NCBI GenBank assembly: GCA_017860295.1
Contig: JAFNAS010000001.1
Location: 1-64,000 of the forward strand
Direction: 5' to 3'
DNA: 64,000 nt
Origin: Bacteroidota bacterium
GTDB lineage: Bacteria; Bacteroidota; Bacteroidia; Bacteroidales; Paludibacteraceae
The notes below the pieces were generated by a model. It was not told the origin of the DNA. It searched no databases and worked only from the letters and a program-made list of their open reading frames with translations. A program made the position numbers and the translations under genes. The number at the start of each line of letters is the position of its first letter. The first letter of the stretch is position 1. Shown here one piece after another: positions 8,870 through 16,714 of the stretch.

Positions 8870-9628
8870 ATGATCTTCAAACATAGAATAAAAACTTTAC
8901 AAACATCCACTTCGGCATGGAATCGTTTTATTTACATCTCCGCTAAACAATTATGGTCTTGTTTTTGCATTATAATAAACGCAGAACTACGAAACTGTTT
9001 TCTAACAAAAGTCCGCTTCGGACAAGCATACTATCAACGTGCCATCTTTACAGCTTTTAATCGGTATCCTTCATTATTTCGAGCCTGTGCGGACTATTTG
9101 AACTCAATAGAACATCCAAAAATACTCTCATTCGGATGTTCCACCGGCGAAGAAGTTTTCTCTATTGGCCAATACCTCCCACACGCAACCATTATGGGTA
9201 TAGATATCAATCTATGGTGTCTGAAACAATGCTGGAAGAGAAATCATAATTCCAATTATACTTTTGCTCATCGTTTTTCAAAAGAATTTGAATGGGCATC
9301 CAATTTTGATGCGATTTTCTGCCTGGCGGTATTTCAACGCACAGAGAACCGGACAAATAAAAACGAAAATAGATCCGTTTTCCTATTTGAAAAATTTGAA
9401 TCAGATATTACGCTGTTAGACAAAAAGATAAAACCAAATGGATTGTTAATCATAGATCATTCAGACTTTAATTTCGAAGAGACTTGTGTTGCATCTGCAT
9501 ACAAACCATTGAAATCGTTCGAGCAGAACAAATGCCATCGCAATCGACCTGTATTTGACCGGCACAATCTTAAAATTGCGAACGAACATGAGAATTACAG
9601 GGTATTTGTAAAGATGCGCACGTCCTAG
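8870..9628 (+). CDS. Class I SAM-dependent methyltransferase (CheR-like)
   Basis: 252 residues. The SAM-binding glycine-rich strand is KILSFGCSTGEEVFSI, with GCSTGEE typical of CheR-type methyltransferases. It is followed by the acidic strand end IMGIDIN and a later strand ANFDAIFCLAVF. The N-terminal 80 residues are not recognisable. It lies on the same strand as the precursor and cyclase but beyond the hairpin at 8747. Methylation of a lasso peptide is known for some clusters (C-terminal O-methylation), so a tailoring role is possible. Nothing in the sequence shows the substrate. Confidence 0.7.
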   Translation: MIFKHRIKTLQTSTSAWNRFIYISAKQLWSCFCIIINAELRNCFLTKVRFGQAYYQRAIFTAFNRYPSLFRACADYLNSIEHPKILSFGCSTGEEVFSIGQYLPHATIMGIDINLWCLKQCWKRNHNSNYTFAHRFSKEFEWASNFDAIFCLAVFQRTENRTNKNENRSVFLFEKFESDITLLDKKIKPNGLLIIDHSDFNFEETCVASAYKPLKSFEQNKCHRNRPVFDRHNLKIANEHENYRVFVKMRTS

Positions 9629-9668
9629 GACAACTATCACGAACCATATCTATATTTTCAACATACAG

Positions 9669-10589
9669 CTACAAACCAACCATCTGCCCCACCGTAAAGC
9701 TCCATCGTTTACATTGATATGTAGGAATAAAACATTCGTTGTAATACACCATATTAACCTGTAGTAGCTTGCCATCCCGACAGTAAATTTGCATGGTGTT
9801 TTCATCGGAAACGATAGTCCCTGCCGTAGTCTCCGATGTTTTATTTTCGACAATAAATCCATCCATCAACTTTAGCTCCTGCCCTTTGAATAAAGTAATT
9901 GCACCCTTATTCCAGGGGTTGCACGCCCGAATCAAATCACATATTTCTTTGGCGGTCATACGATCCCAGTCAATCAACACATCTTTCCCTTGAGGACGGC
10001 TGTAGTAAGAAGGCAAAATCGTTGTAGAGGGTGATAATGCGATAACCGGAATACCGGAGGCCATCATGTTAAGAAGAAAGAAAACCCCCTCCGCACTCAT
10101 ATTACTCAGATACCTACTGGCCGTTTCATACGCAAAAAAATCCTGATTTGGATACTCCTTCTGCCATACAACAGGACCTTCATCGTATTTGTCCGACAAC
10201 CGATGAATGGAGATCCCTAACTTTTCCACACCATGCTTCAATTGCCAGAATAGAGGTATCGGTCCTTTGTAACCGGGAAGCAAACTAAAATGGATATTAA
10301 ACAGACAGGAATGCACCTGGGGTGTAAGCCTACTTACATCGATTAAGCGCCCATAGCCCATGATGAAATATGCATCGCAATTCGTCTCTCTTATCCAAGA
10401 GTAAAGTGTTTGCTTATTGTTCTCCGTATCTAATGCTATCTGCATTTGCTTGGCAAACATCGTGGTATTTTGCAAGCACGACGTCGATCCACCATCTGCA
10501 AAAAAGATATACACTTGCAGCTTTTGAGCTGCAAGTGTATATGCCAAAGGAATAATAATATCGGATGTCGATATAATGCCTATTTTCAT
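9669..10589 (-). CDS. Formyltransferase-fold enzyme (Fmt/PurN-like)
   Basis: 306 residues from ATG 10589. The catalytic triad of the 10-formyl-tetrahydrofolate transferase fold is intact: Asn98 and His100 in FNIHFSLLPGYKGP, and Asp136 in KYDEGP. The spacing of 2 and 38 residues is the same as in PurN. The C-terminal half is not the OB domain of housekeeping Fmt. Related stand-alone enzymes formylate amino sugars or amino groups. It is the last gene of an operon with three tail-collar proteins; the preceding stop is only about ten bases upstream. The substrate is unknown. A formylated lasso peptide, tail-collar protein or sugar are all only guesses. Confidence 0.8.
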   Translation of the reverse strand: MKIGIISTSDIIIPLAYTLAAQKLQVYIFFADGGSTSCLQNTTMFAKQMQIALDTENNKQTLYSWIRETNCDAYFIMGYGRLIDVSRLTPQVHSCLFNIHFSLLPGYKGPIPLFWQLKHGVEKLGISIHRLSDKYDEGPVVWQKEYPNQDFFAYETASRYLSNMSAEGVFFLLNMMASGIPVIALSPSTTILPSYYSRPQGKDVLIDWDRMTAKEICDLIRACNPWNKGAITLFKGQELKLMDGFIVENKTSETTAGTIVSDENTMQIYCRDGKLLQVNMVYYNECFIPTYQCKRWSFTVGQMVGL

Positions 10590-10598
10590 TTCCAACTA

Positions 10599-11150
10599 CT
10601 ATTTCGAGACTGGATACAATCCATTTATCGAGATTATAAAATTGATGGTAAGGCAAGGCATAAGGTTATTGTGTGCCAATCCGCTTCCTACTGGGGTTAT
10701 AGCGATTGGATCGAGAGGAGAATCCGGTGTTCCTCCGGATGGAACAGAAGAATACAATTTAACATCAGAGTACCCGGTGCCCTGAGGAACCGATTTTGCT
10801 AACATATGGGTACCTGACGGATCACCTGTAGTGGCATTGTCATTGTATGCCAATAGATTATGATTATGAATCGGCATGTTCGCACTTAAAAGAGCAACAG
10901 TTGCATTTCCGCCAAACATTCCGGTTGTATATTTAATCTGGTTAAGTTGCCCTTTTCCAATAGCAACCCTGGATCGTAAATCCGGAATACAGAATGTTGT
11001 TTTACCGTCACCTCCATATTGTGTCCCCAAGAGGCCAAATAAGACCTCATTTCCGCTAATAGGTAATGCTGAACCATCGCAAAAACGCCAACCTACAGGA
11101 GCATATGTTCCTGCAAACATTTTTATTTCGCCCAGATATGATGTAACCAT
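10599..11150 (-). CDS. Tail-collar domain protein 3 (microcystin-dependent-protein type)
   Basis: 183 residues. The N-terminus LGEIKMFAGTYAPVGWRFCDG is the phage Tail Collar domain pattern. It is followed by the LFGLLGTQYGGDGKTTFCIPDLRSR core and, after about 120 residues, a HNNLMPCLTINFIISINGLYP end. Such proteins occur singly in phage tails and, as here, in sets of three in bacteria without other phage genes (MdpB-like). No signal peptide is visible. It is third in an operon with two paralogues (25 bases apart) and directly precedes the formyltransferase gene. The function of the bacterial sets is not established. Confidence 0.85.
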   Translation of the reverse strand: MVTSYLGEIKMFAGTYAPVGWRFCDGSALPISGNEVLFGLLGTQYGGDGKTTFCIPDLRSRVAIGKGQLNQIKYTTGMFGGNATVALLSANMPIHNHNLLAYNDNATTGDPSGTHMLAKSVPQGTGYSDVKLYSSVPSGGTPDSPLDPIAITPVGSGLAHNNLMPCLTINFIISINGLYPVSK

Positions 11151-11175
11151 TTTTGTATACGGTTTTTAATTAATA

Positions 11176-11751
11176 CTAATAAGGCCTTGGAGGATAATAT
11201 CCCTGAGTTGCGATACAATAAACGAGCGTAAGAAACGGCTGCCTGTTATCGTGTGGAACAGATGCTCCTGTCAATCCTATACTCGCTGGATGGAGAGCTA
11301 CGATCTTACTTCTATCAGGAACACTACTCACATAAAATGACGCATTGAACGCATTTTTTTTCAGTTGGTTCGGATCGGTAGGAATACATGGATTTCCTAA
11401 AATATTGGTTCCAGGCAATGAGGTATCATAAGAATTATGTACAACCATTGAATGGGAGTGGACAGGCATGGTAGCTGTAGTCAGTTTTACAAAGTCTTCC
11501 CCACCCACAGCCCCTGTCTGATACCCGGTTCCTGAAACAGGAGAGACACCGGTTCCAATAATCACTCTACCGTTTAGGGTTGGCAGATTGAACGTTTCCT
11601 GTCCATCACCACCGAACTTATTTCCAATTAATGAGAATAAGGCCATATTTGATCTTACCTGTAATTGTTGCCCATTGCACAAAGCCCACCCATCGGAAGA
11701 GGGTATTTGATCTGATGCGAAAAGTCTGATTTCGCCGACATAACAATCCAT
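11176..11751 (-). CDS. Tail-collar domain protein 2
   Basis: 191 residues. It begins VGEIRLFASDQIPSSDGWALCNG, then LFSLIGNKFGGDGQETFNLPTLNGRVIIGTG, and ends with DNRQPFLTLVYCIATQGYYPP, matching paralogues 1 and 3 in order and length. The three copies have diverged strongly in the middle part (residues 75-150), which in phage tail fibres is the variable, ligand-contacting region. Spacing is 20 bases from copy 1 and 25 from copy 3. No other phage structural or assembly gene is near. Confidence 0.85.
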   Translation of the reverse strand: MDCYVGEIRLFASDQIPSSDGWALCNGQQLQVRSNMALFSLIGNKFGGDGQETFNLPTLNGRVIIGTGVSPVSGTGYQTGAVGGEDFVKLTTATMPVHSHSMVVHNSYDTSLPGTNILGNPCIPTDPNQLKKNAFNASFYVSSVPDRSKIVALHPASIGLTGASVPHDNRQPFLTLVYCIATQGYYPPRPY

Positions 11752-11771
11752 AATATTAAAATTTTAGGTTT

Positions 11772-12344
11772 TTAATCGTGCGCGGGAAAAGCGCCATCTG
11801 TAGCGCAAATACAATACTGAATTGGAACATAAGGCATCATATTATTGTGAGGTAATCCATTCCCCTGCGCATCTATCATTGCGGGATTTTGAATAAAATC
11901 GGTTGACTTATCATTCACATCATAATAACTATAAACACTTGGAGTTTTACTATCTGGTGCTGTTGCGATAGTATTCGACAGAAAGACAGTAGAACCGGGG
12001 GTATTGGTTGCCAGACTTTGTTCTGTTGCTCCATGTTTGTCGCCGACGGCCTGATGGGTGTGAGTCGGCAAATTATTCTCCGTTAATGTAACAGTTTCAT
12101 TTCCGGAAAGTTTACCCGGGACGTGATTTGGACTATACACAGGAATACCAACAGGAACAATTCCTTGAAGATTAGGAAGAGTGAAATAAGTTTGCCTATC
12201 ACTATCTCCAAAATTAGTCCCAATAAGAGCAAAAAGCGCCTGGTATTCACGAATCGAAACACGCGTACCATTACACGGCAACCATCCTTGCGGAAAAAAA
12301 CTGTAGGGAAAAGCCCTAATTTCTCCAATAAAATTAGAATCCAT
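11772..12344 (-). CDS. Tail-collar domain protein 1
   Basis: 190 residues when started at the ATG at 12344. An in-frame extension to 12419 would add 25 residues unlike the family, so I reject it. The N-terminus is IGEIRAFPYSFFPQGWLPCNG and the end is HNNMMPYVPIQYCICATDGAFP. It is the first gene of the tail-collar operon. Upstream DNA (12345-12420) is AT-rich and holds TATATTTA-like sequence on the minus strand that could be a -7 box, but the promoter is not clear. Confidence 0.85.
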   Translation of the reverse strand: MDSNFIGEIRAFPYSFFPQGWLPCNGTRVSIREYQALFALIGTNFGDSDRQTYFTLPNLQGIVPVGIPVYSPNHVPGKLSGNETVTLTENNLPTHTHQAVGDKHGATEQSLATNTPGSTVFLSNTIATAPDSKTPSVYSYYDVNDKSTDFIQNPAMIDAQGNGLPHNNMMPYVPIQYCICATDGAFPAHD

Positions 12345-12670
12345 AAAGTTTGTGTTTGAAATTAGAAATAAAGTTTTTGTAAATATAATATATAAAAACT
12401 CACATAAAGAATCATACAAGTGATTTATTTGTATAATTTAATAAATAAAGCATTTCAAAACAGCTATTTCGTAGCGCATTTAATTTTTTTTGTATATTCA
12501 CAAAAGAAATACTATTCCATAATCGACAGATCCATACCAACTGTATCAAAGGATAATTCGAATTAAAAAGGGAGCACCCGACTGCACAAGCCGGTTATAA
12601 GACAAGAAAAAAAGAGGTTGATTATCGGAAGAATGAACTATTTTGAAAATCCCAGAGAGAAAAGAGACGA

Positions 12671-13096
12671 TTAACATTGAAAAATATTGGTCATTTTTGC
12701 ACCACCCCTGGGAGTTACCCAGACATCGTCGACCATGAGCCAGGCATGAGCTTGCATTTTGCGCTTTGCATTGAAAAGTAGCCCGAAATACATAACCGAT
12801 CCAATTCCTCTACGTTCGAGCATAAGACGTGCAGCAAACGAACTGACCAAGCACCTGTTTTTCCAGCACGCCAGTTTGTTTGCTCTTGAAATTGCTATGC
12901 GAACTGCAACTGCCGTTTTTATCTCCGTACTTTTGGGAAATTGATTGGCCGGCTTAAGACGCCGGATACATTGCCGAAACGGGAAAACAGCAAGTAACAC
13001 CTTCGCATAAAAGAGAAGAGACACAGCCTCCATCAATAATTTTTTATCCGAATGCGATAGCTGTATAATTTTTTTAATCAAGCTTTTGTTTTTCAA
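12671..13096 (-). CDS. Lasso-peptide B2 leader protease
   Basis: 141 residues if started at TTG 13096; another TTG at 13081 is possible and no ATG gives the conserved N-terminus. It matches the transglutaminase-like B2 family. The catalytic cysteine is Cys82 in NRCLVSSFAARLMLERRGI, the histidine is His117 in AHAWL, and the acid is Asp123 or Asp124 in VDDVWV. B2 removes the leader from the precursor bound by B1. The gene overlaps the end of the B1 gene by 23 bases. B1 and B2 lie 4-6 kb away from the precursor and cyclase and on the other strand. Confidence 0.88.
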   Translation of the reverse strand: MKNKSLIKKIIQLSHSDKKLLMEAVSLLFYAKVLLAVFPFRQCIRRLKPANQFPKSTEIKTAVAVRIAISRANKLACWKNRCLVSSFAARLMLERRGIGSVMYFGLLFNAKRKMQAHAWLMVDDVWVTPRGGAKMTNIFQC

Positions 13097-13346
13097 TTAT
13101 TTCGCATTTAACTGCATTATCAAGAAAAGCCTTCACCTCCCGTACGCATACCTCTTCTTCAACTTCAAATTCATGAAGCAAGGTGTCGATTATTTCGTCA
13201 AAACTTTTAGGCTGTTGTATCATATCCCAGATCCTTTTCCCAACCGGATTCAAGCCAAAATACTTTCCCTTCTCCAGATGCATCATAACCTGATTATCAT
13301 CCAGTTCTCCATCAATAATTTGCGAATTTCTGTAGTATTGTTCCAT
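13074..13346 (-). CDS. Lasso-peptide B1 protein (PqqD-like RiPP recognition element)
   Basis: 90 residues from ATG 13346; the longer in-frame start at 13382 adds an unlikely hydrophobic stretch. The sequence has the PqqD fold pattern: VMMHLEKGKYFGLNPVGKRIWDMI, then SFDEIIDTLLHEFEVEEEVCVREVKAFLDNAV. B1 proteins bind the YxxPxL motif of the leader and bring it to the B2 protease and the cyclase. The precursor at 6446 has WEKPML for this contact. A TAAATTTG -7 box (minus strand, 13412-13419) stands upstream. Confidence 0.88.
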   Translation of the reverse strand: MEQYYRNSQIIDGELDDNQVMMHLEKGKYFGLNPVGKRIWDMIQQPKSFDEIIDTLLHEFEVEEEVCVREVKAFLDNAVKCEIIEKQKLD

Positions 13347-13411
13347 TTTGCAAAAAATAAAGGTTAATATGACAATGCCCAATTTTCTTCATCGAAAAGG
13401 CTTACGCATTG

Positions 13412-13419
13412 CAAATTTA
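13412..13419 (-). promoter_or_regulatory. -7 box upstream of B1/B2
   Basis: On the minus strand this reads TAAATTTG, a match to TAnnTTTG, 66 bases before the B1 start. A -33 box is not clear. The remaining DNA from 13420 to 13737 holds only a weak plus-strand frame (13409-13600) that I do not accept as a gene. Confidence 0.4.
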
Positions 13420-13737
13420 TAACTATTTTCCAATAATTCGCATTTACCTTTATCACAAAAATTATCAAGTTATTAATTTAAAAAAAGTGGTTAGCATAAA
13501 TCTGCAATCACCGACATTGAGGGAGGATATGAAAGTTAGTTTGGGCAGGATAATGGAGAAAAAGCTCCCAAAAGAGTTATATAGCCTTGACCGGAAATAA
13601 ATTGAAGTTTCCGTAAAGACTATAATTTCAACATTCAGATGTAAAAGCTATGGAGGGACAAACAAAAGTCGAATACAACGAACGCACGGCACGAATCATT
13701 GGCTAATTTTCAATATTTTCTGCAATGATCTGATAAC

Positions 13738-13776
13738 AAAAAAGGAGCGCACTTTTTACAAGTACGCTCCTTTTGT
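13738..13776 (-). terminator. Terminator of the RNA-binding protein gene
   Basis: The arms AAAAGGAGCG (13740-13749) and CGCTCCTTTT (13765-13774) form a strong stem with T runs on both sides. It lies 20 bases past the stop of the RRM gene. Confidence 0.8.
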
Positions 13777-13793
13777 ATAGGTTCAGGATAGGA

Positions 13794-14117
13794 TTACCAT
13801 CTATTGTTGTTGCGACGATCGCTATAACCGCCACGACCACCTCCGTTATTGCTGAACTCACGACGAGGACGTTCTTCGCGTGGTTTTGCAATGTTTACAT
13901 TGATAGTCATACCATTAACTTCCGATTGATTCAAAGCTTCAATAGCTTTGTTTGCCTCAGCTTCATCAGGCATTTCAACAAAACCAAAACCTCTTGATTT
14001 GCCAGTGAACTTGTCTGTGATTACTTTAGCTGAATCTACCTGTCCGTAAGCTTCAAAAACTTCTTTTAACCCGTTGTCGTCAACACCATAACTAAGGTGC
14101 GAAATGTAAATGTTCAT
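13794..14117 (-). CDS. Small RNA-binding protein with one RRM domain
   Basis: 107 residues. One RRM fills residues 1-80: RNP2 is MNIYISHL at the start and RNP1 is KSRGFGFVEM near residues 44-53. A basic glycine/arginine-rich tail follows (RRREFSNNGGGRGGYSDRR). This build is common in Bacteroidota and cyanobacteria, often linked to cold shock or global RNA binding. The gene stands alone, with a terminator 20 bases downstream and a long AT-rich region upstream. Confidence 0.93.
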   Translation of the reverse strand: MNIYISHLSYGVDDNGLKEVFEAYGQVDSAKVITDKFTGKSRGFGFVEMPDEAEANKAIEALNQSEVNGMTINVNIAKPREERPRREFSNNGGGRGGYSDRRNNNRW

Positions 14118-14723
14118 TTGAAAAAATAATTAAATAATATAAAACCGCAATTATGCCATTGAAAACAACTTGGTAAAAATCAAAATCGCTATCAATCATA
14201 ATCGACGCAAAGATAGTGTTTTTTTATGAACTCCAACATTAGCACCTATTTTTTCGGCTAATTATACATAAATTTAGCGTTAAATATTATTAATTTAATT
14301 CAATCTATTTGCAGAAATCGGACAAATGAATTACAATAATCAATAAAATTCATATTTAGAGGACAAAAGTAAAATCAATTTTGCCGAAAGGCTCCGGTGC
14401 CATGTATTTATACAACACACCATAAACCCCAATTCCGAACTCTATACGTTCGCCTATCCAACGGTTCAATCAAAGTAAAACTCCGTAAATTACAATCATC
14501 GGCACAAACAGAATATTTTCCTTATTTTCATGCTTAAGAACAAGCAAAATCGGTTGTTTTTATTAAAAATAAATGATAACTTGCAACGGTTTTCATGCGA
14601 AAATTATTTTATCCCGAAAACCAGAATCGCAACGTCATCGCTATTTCAGAGGGTAACGGTTGCGCAATTTTTATAGACTAAAATTTTGATTGACAGGTTT
14701 CAAAGCTCAAAAATACAATTACT
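14118..14723. other. Gene-poor intergenic region with one possible gene relic
   Basis: AT-rich DNA between the divergent RRM and debranching-enzyme genes. No RNA gene or clear operator is seen. From 14511 down to 14356 the minus strand can be read as LFVPMIVIYGVLL, a TGA stop, then a run containing GERIEFGIGVYGVLYKYMAP and ending FTFVL before TAA. It looks like the broken end of a membrane or outer-membrane protein gene. The match to a family is not certain. Confidence 0.4.
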
Positions 14724-16691
14724 ATGAGTTATCTGAAATTCGACAAAACACTGCTAACCAATCTGCAAAAATCGTTGCGGAAAGAGATTCTGCGCACCAA
14801 TAAATCGGGTGCTTACAGCGCGAATACAATTACAGACTGCAATACCAGAAAATACCACGGACTTTTAGTTGTCCCGGTTCCGGATCTGGACGACAACAAC
14901 CATGTACTCCTCTCATCGCTTGATGAAACGGTAATTCAGCACGGAGCGGAATTCAATCTGGGTCTGCATAAATACGAAGACAACCATTTTAGTCCCAATG
15001 GACATAAATATATCCGCGAATTTCATTTTGATGTTGCGGCACGAACCATCTATCGGGTAGGTGGTGTCATCCTTGAAAAAGAAAGGATTTTTATCTCGCA
15101 CGACAACCGCTACCTGATCAAGTATACGCTATTGGACGCTCATTCGCCCACTACATTACGCTTACGCCCTTTTTTAGCTTTTCGAAGCGTGAATGACCTT
15201 TGTATTGCCAACAACAATGCAAATACCGGGTACACCGAAACTGAAAATGGTATTGGGATGTGTCTCTACAACGGATACCCGACACTTTTTATGCAAACCA
15301 ACAAACGCAATGATTTTAGTCATCAACCCGATTGGTATCATGGCATCGAGTATCCAAAAGAGCAGGAACGCGGTTATAACTACAAAGAAGACTTACTGAT
15401 ACCCGGTTATTTCGAACTTTCCATTGCCAAAGGAGAGAGCATTATCTTCTCGGCAGGAACGTCTCCGATAAACACAAAAGAATTGAAGGCGTTGTACGAT
15501 GCTGAACTTGAAAAACGAACCGTCAGAAACAGTTTTTTCAATAGTCTCAAAAATGCGGCGCAACAGTTCTATCTCAAACGCAACGGCGACTACTACCTGT
15601 TAGCCGGATACCCATGGTTCAAGAGTCGTGCGAGGGACGAATTCGTTGCTCTCCCCGGATGTACCCTCGCCATAGACGACATTGCCACCTTTGAGAAGAT
15701 AATGGCAACGGCTCTGGTAGCCGTCAACAATTTTATAACAGGGAAACCAGTCGAAAAAGCAATTTACGAATTGGATTCCCCTGACGTATTGCTCTGGTTT
15801 ATACGTACCGTTCAGCAATACGTAAAGGCAACATCCATCGAACAGACAGCACAGCTTTATGGCGAAACGGTTTTGCAGGTCATTTCGTTTATACGTAAAC
15901 AAAACCATCCGAATCTATTCCTGCACGAAAACGGCCTTTTATATACCAACGGCATCCAAACCGCCGTCTCATGGATGAATGCCGTTGAAAATAATCGTCC
16001 GATTACGCCCCGAACCGGATATGTGGTGGAGATAAATGCGTTGTGGTATAATGCATTGAAATTCGGTGCCGAAATTGCCAAAGCCAGACAGGACGAATAT
16101 GCTGCCGACCTGATCGATTATCAGTCGGAAATGACCCGGCAATCGTTTTGCCATTTGTTCTGGAACGGAACCTATCTGCACGACTATGTGGACGGAGACT
16201 ATAAAGATTGGGAAGTTCGTCCCAACATGATATTTGCCGTAGCATTGCCCTACTCTCCGCTAGAAAAAGCACAACAAAAATCGATTGTAGATATTACCAC
16301 ACGCGAACTACTTACGCCAAAAGGACTACGAACGCTGAGTCCGAAAAGTCCATTCTACAGTCCGGCTTATGTAGGTAGCATGCTCGAGCGGAACCGAAAT
16401 TATCACAACGGGCCGGTATGGCCATGGCTGACAGGAGCATTTGCCGAGGCATACCTCAAAATATACAAACGTAGCGGAGTCTCTTTCATGGAACGGATGT
16501 TGATCGGCTTTGAGAGTGAAATGAGCGAACTCTGTCTGGGAACCCTTTCGGAATTGCACGATGGTAACCCTCCTTTTGCAGGACACGGCGCCATGTCTTT
16601 TGCCATGAGTGTAGCCGAAATATTGCGTACGCTCAAGTTACTCGAAACGATTGAACAATCTATAGAGCAAACACAACAACCCCAAGTCTAA
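14724..16691 (+). CDS. Glycogen debranching enzyme (amylo-alpha-1,6-glucosidase family)
   Basis: 655 residues. The N-terminal part carries the bacterial GDE N-domain pattern NTRKYHGLLVVPVP (about residues 40-53). The C-terminal (alpha/alpha)6 catalytic part has PRTGYVVEINALWYNAL and the family end region NRNYHNGPVWPWLTGAFAEAYL. It removes alpha-1,6 branches from glycogen-like glucans in the cytoplasm; no signal peptide is present. It is followed after 23 bases by a glycosyltransferase, a pairing usual in Bacteroidales, where a GH57 amylase often comes third. Here the GH57 gene is absent and a terminator follows. Confidence 0.9.
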   Translation: MSYLKFDKTLLTNLQKSLRKEILRTNKSGAYSANTITDCNTRKYHGLLVVPVPDLDDNNHVLLSSLDETVIQHGAEFNLGLHKYEDNHFSPNGHKYIREFHFDVAARTIYRVGGVILEKERIFISHDNRYLIKYTLLDAHSPTTLRLRPFLAFRSVNDLCIANNNANTGYTETENGIGMCLYNGYPTLFMQTNKRNDFSHQPDWYHGIEYPKEQERGYNYKEDLLIPGYFELSIAKGESIIFSAGTSPINTKELKALYDAELEKRTVRNSFFNSLKNAAQQFYLKRNGDYYLLAGYPWFKSRARDEFVALPGCTLAIDDIATFEKIMATALVAVNNFITGKPVEKAIYELDSPDVLLWFIRTVQQYVKATSIEQTAQLYGETVLQVISFIRKQNHPNLFLHENGLLYTNGIQTAVSWMNAVENNRPITPRTGYVVEINALWYNALKFGAEIAKARQDEYAADLIDYQSEMTRQSFCHLFWNGTYLHDYVDGDYKDWEVRPNMIFAVALPYSPLEKAQQKSIVDITTRELLTPKGLRTLSPKSPFYSPAYVGSMLERNRNYHNGPVWPWLTGAFAEAYLKIYKRSGVSFMERMLIGFESEMSELCLGTLSELHDGNPPFAGHGAMSFAMSVAEILRTLKLLETIEQSIEQTQQPQV

Positions 16692-16714
16692 CTTTTCTTC
16701 GAACGATATACAAC

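Noticed and set aside
10446-10802. 118-residue plus-strand frame opposite the formyltransferase and collar 3 genes
   Set aside because: It is the complement of two well-supported genes and has no recognisable motif.
10599-12344. Tail-collar genes as part of a prophage
   Set aside because: No integrase, terminase, capsid, portal or lysis gene is present anywhere in the window.
13409-13600. 63-residue plus-strand frame upstream of B1
   Set aside because: No leader motif or family pattern, low-complexity AT-rich start, and it lies over the likely B1 promoter.
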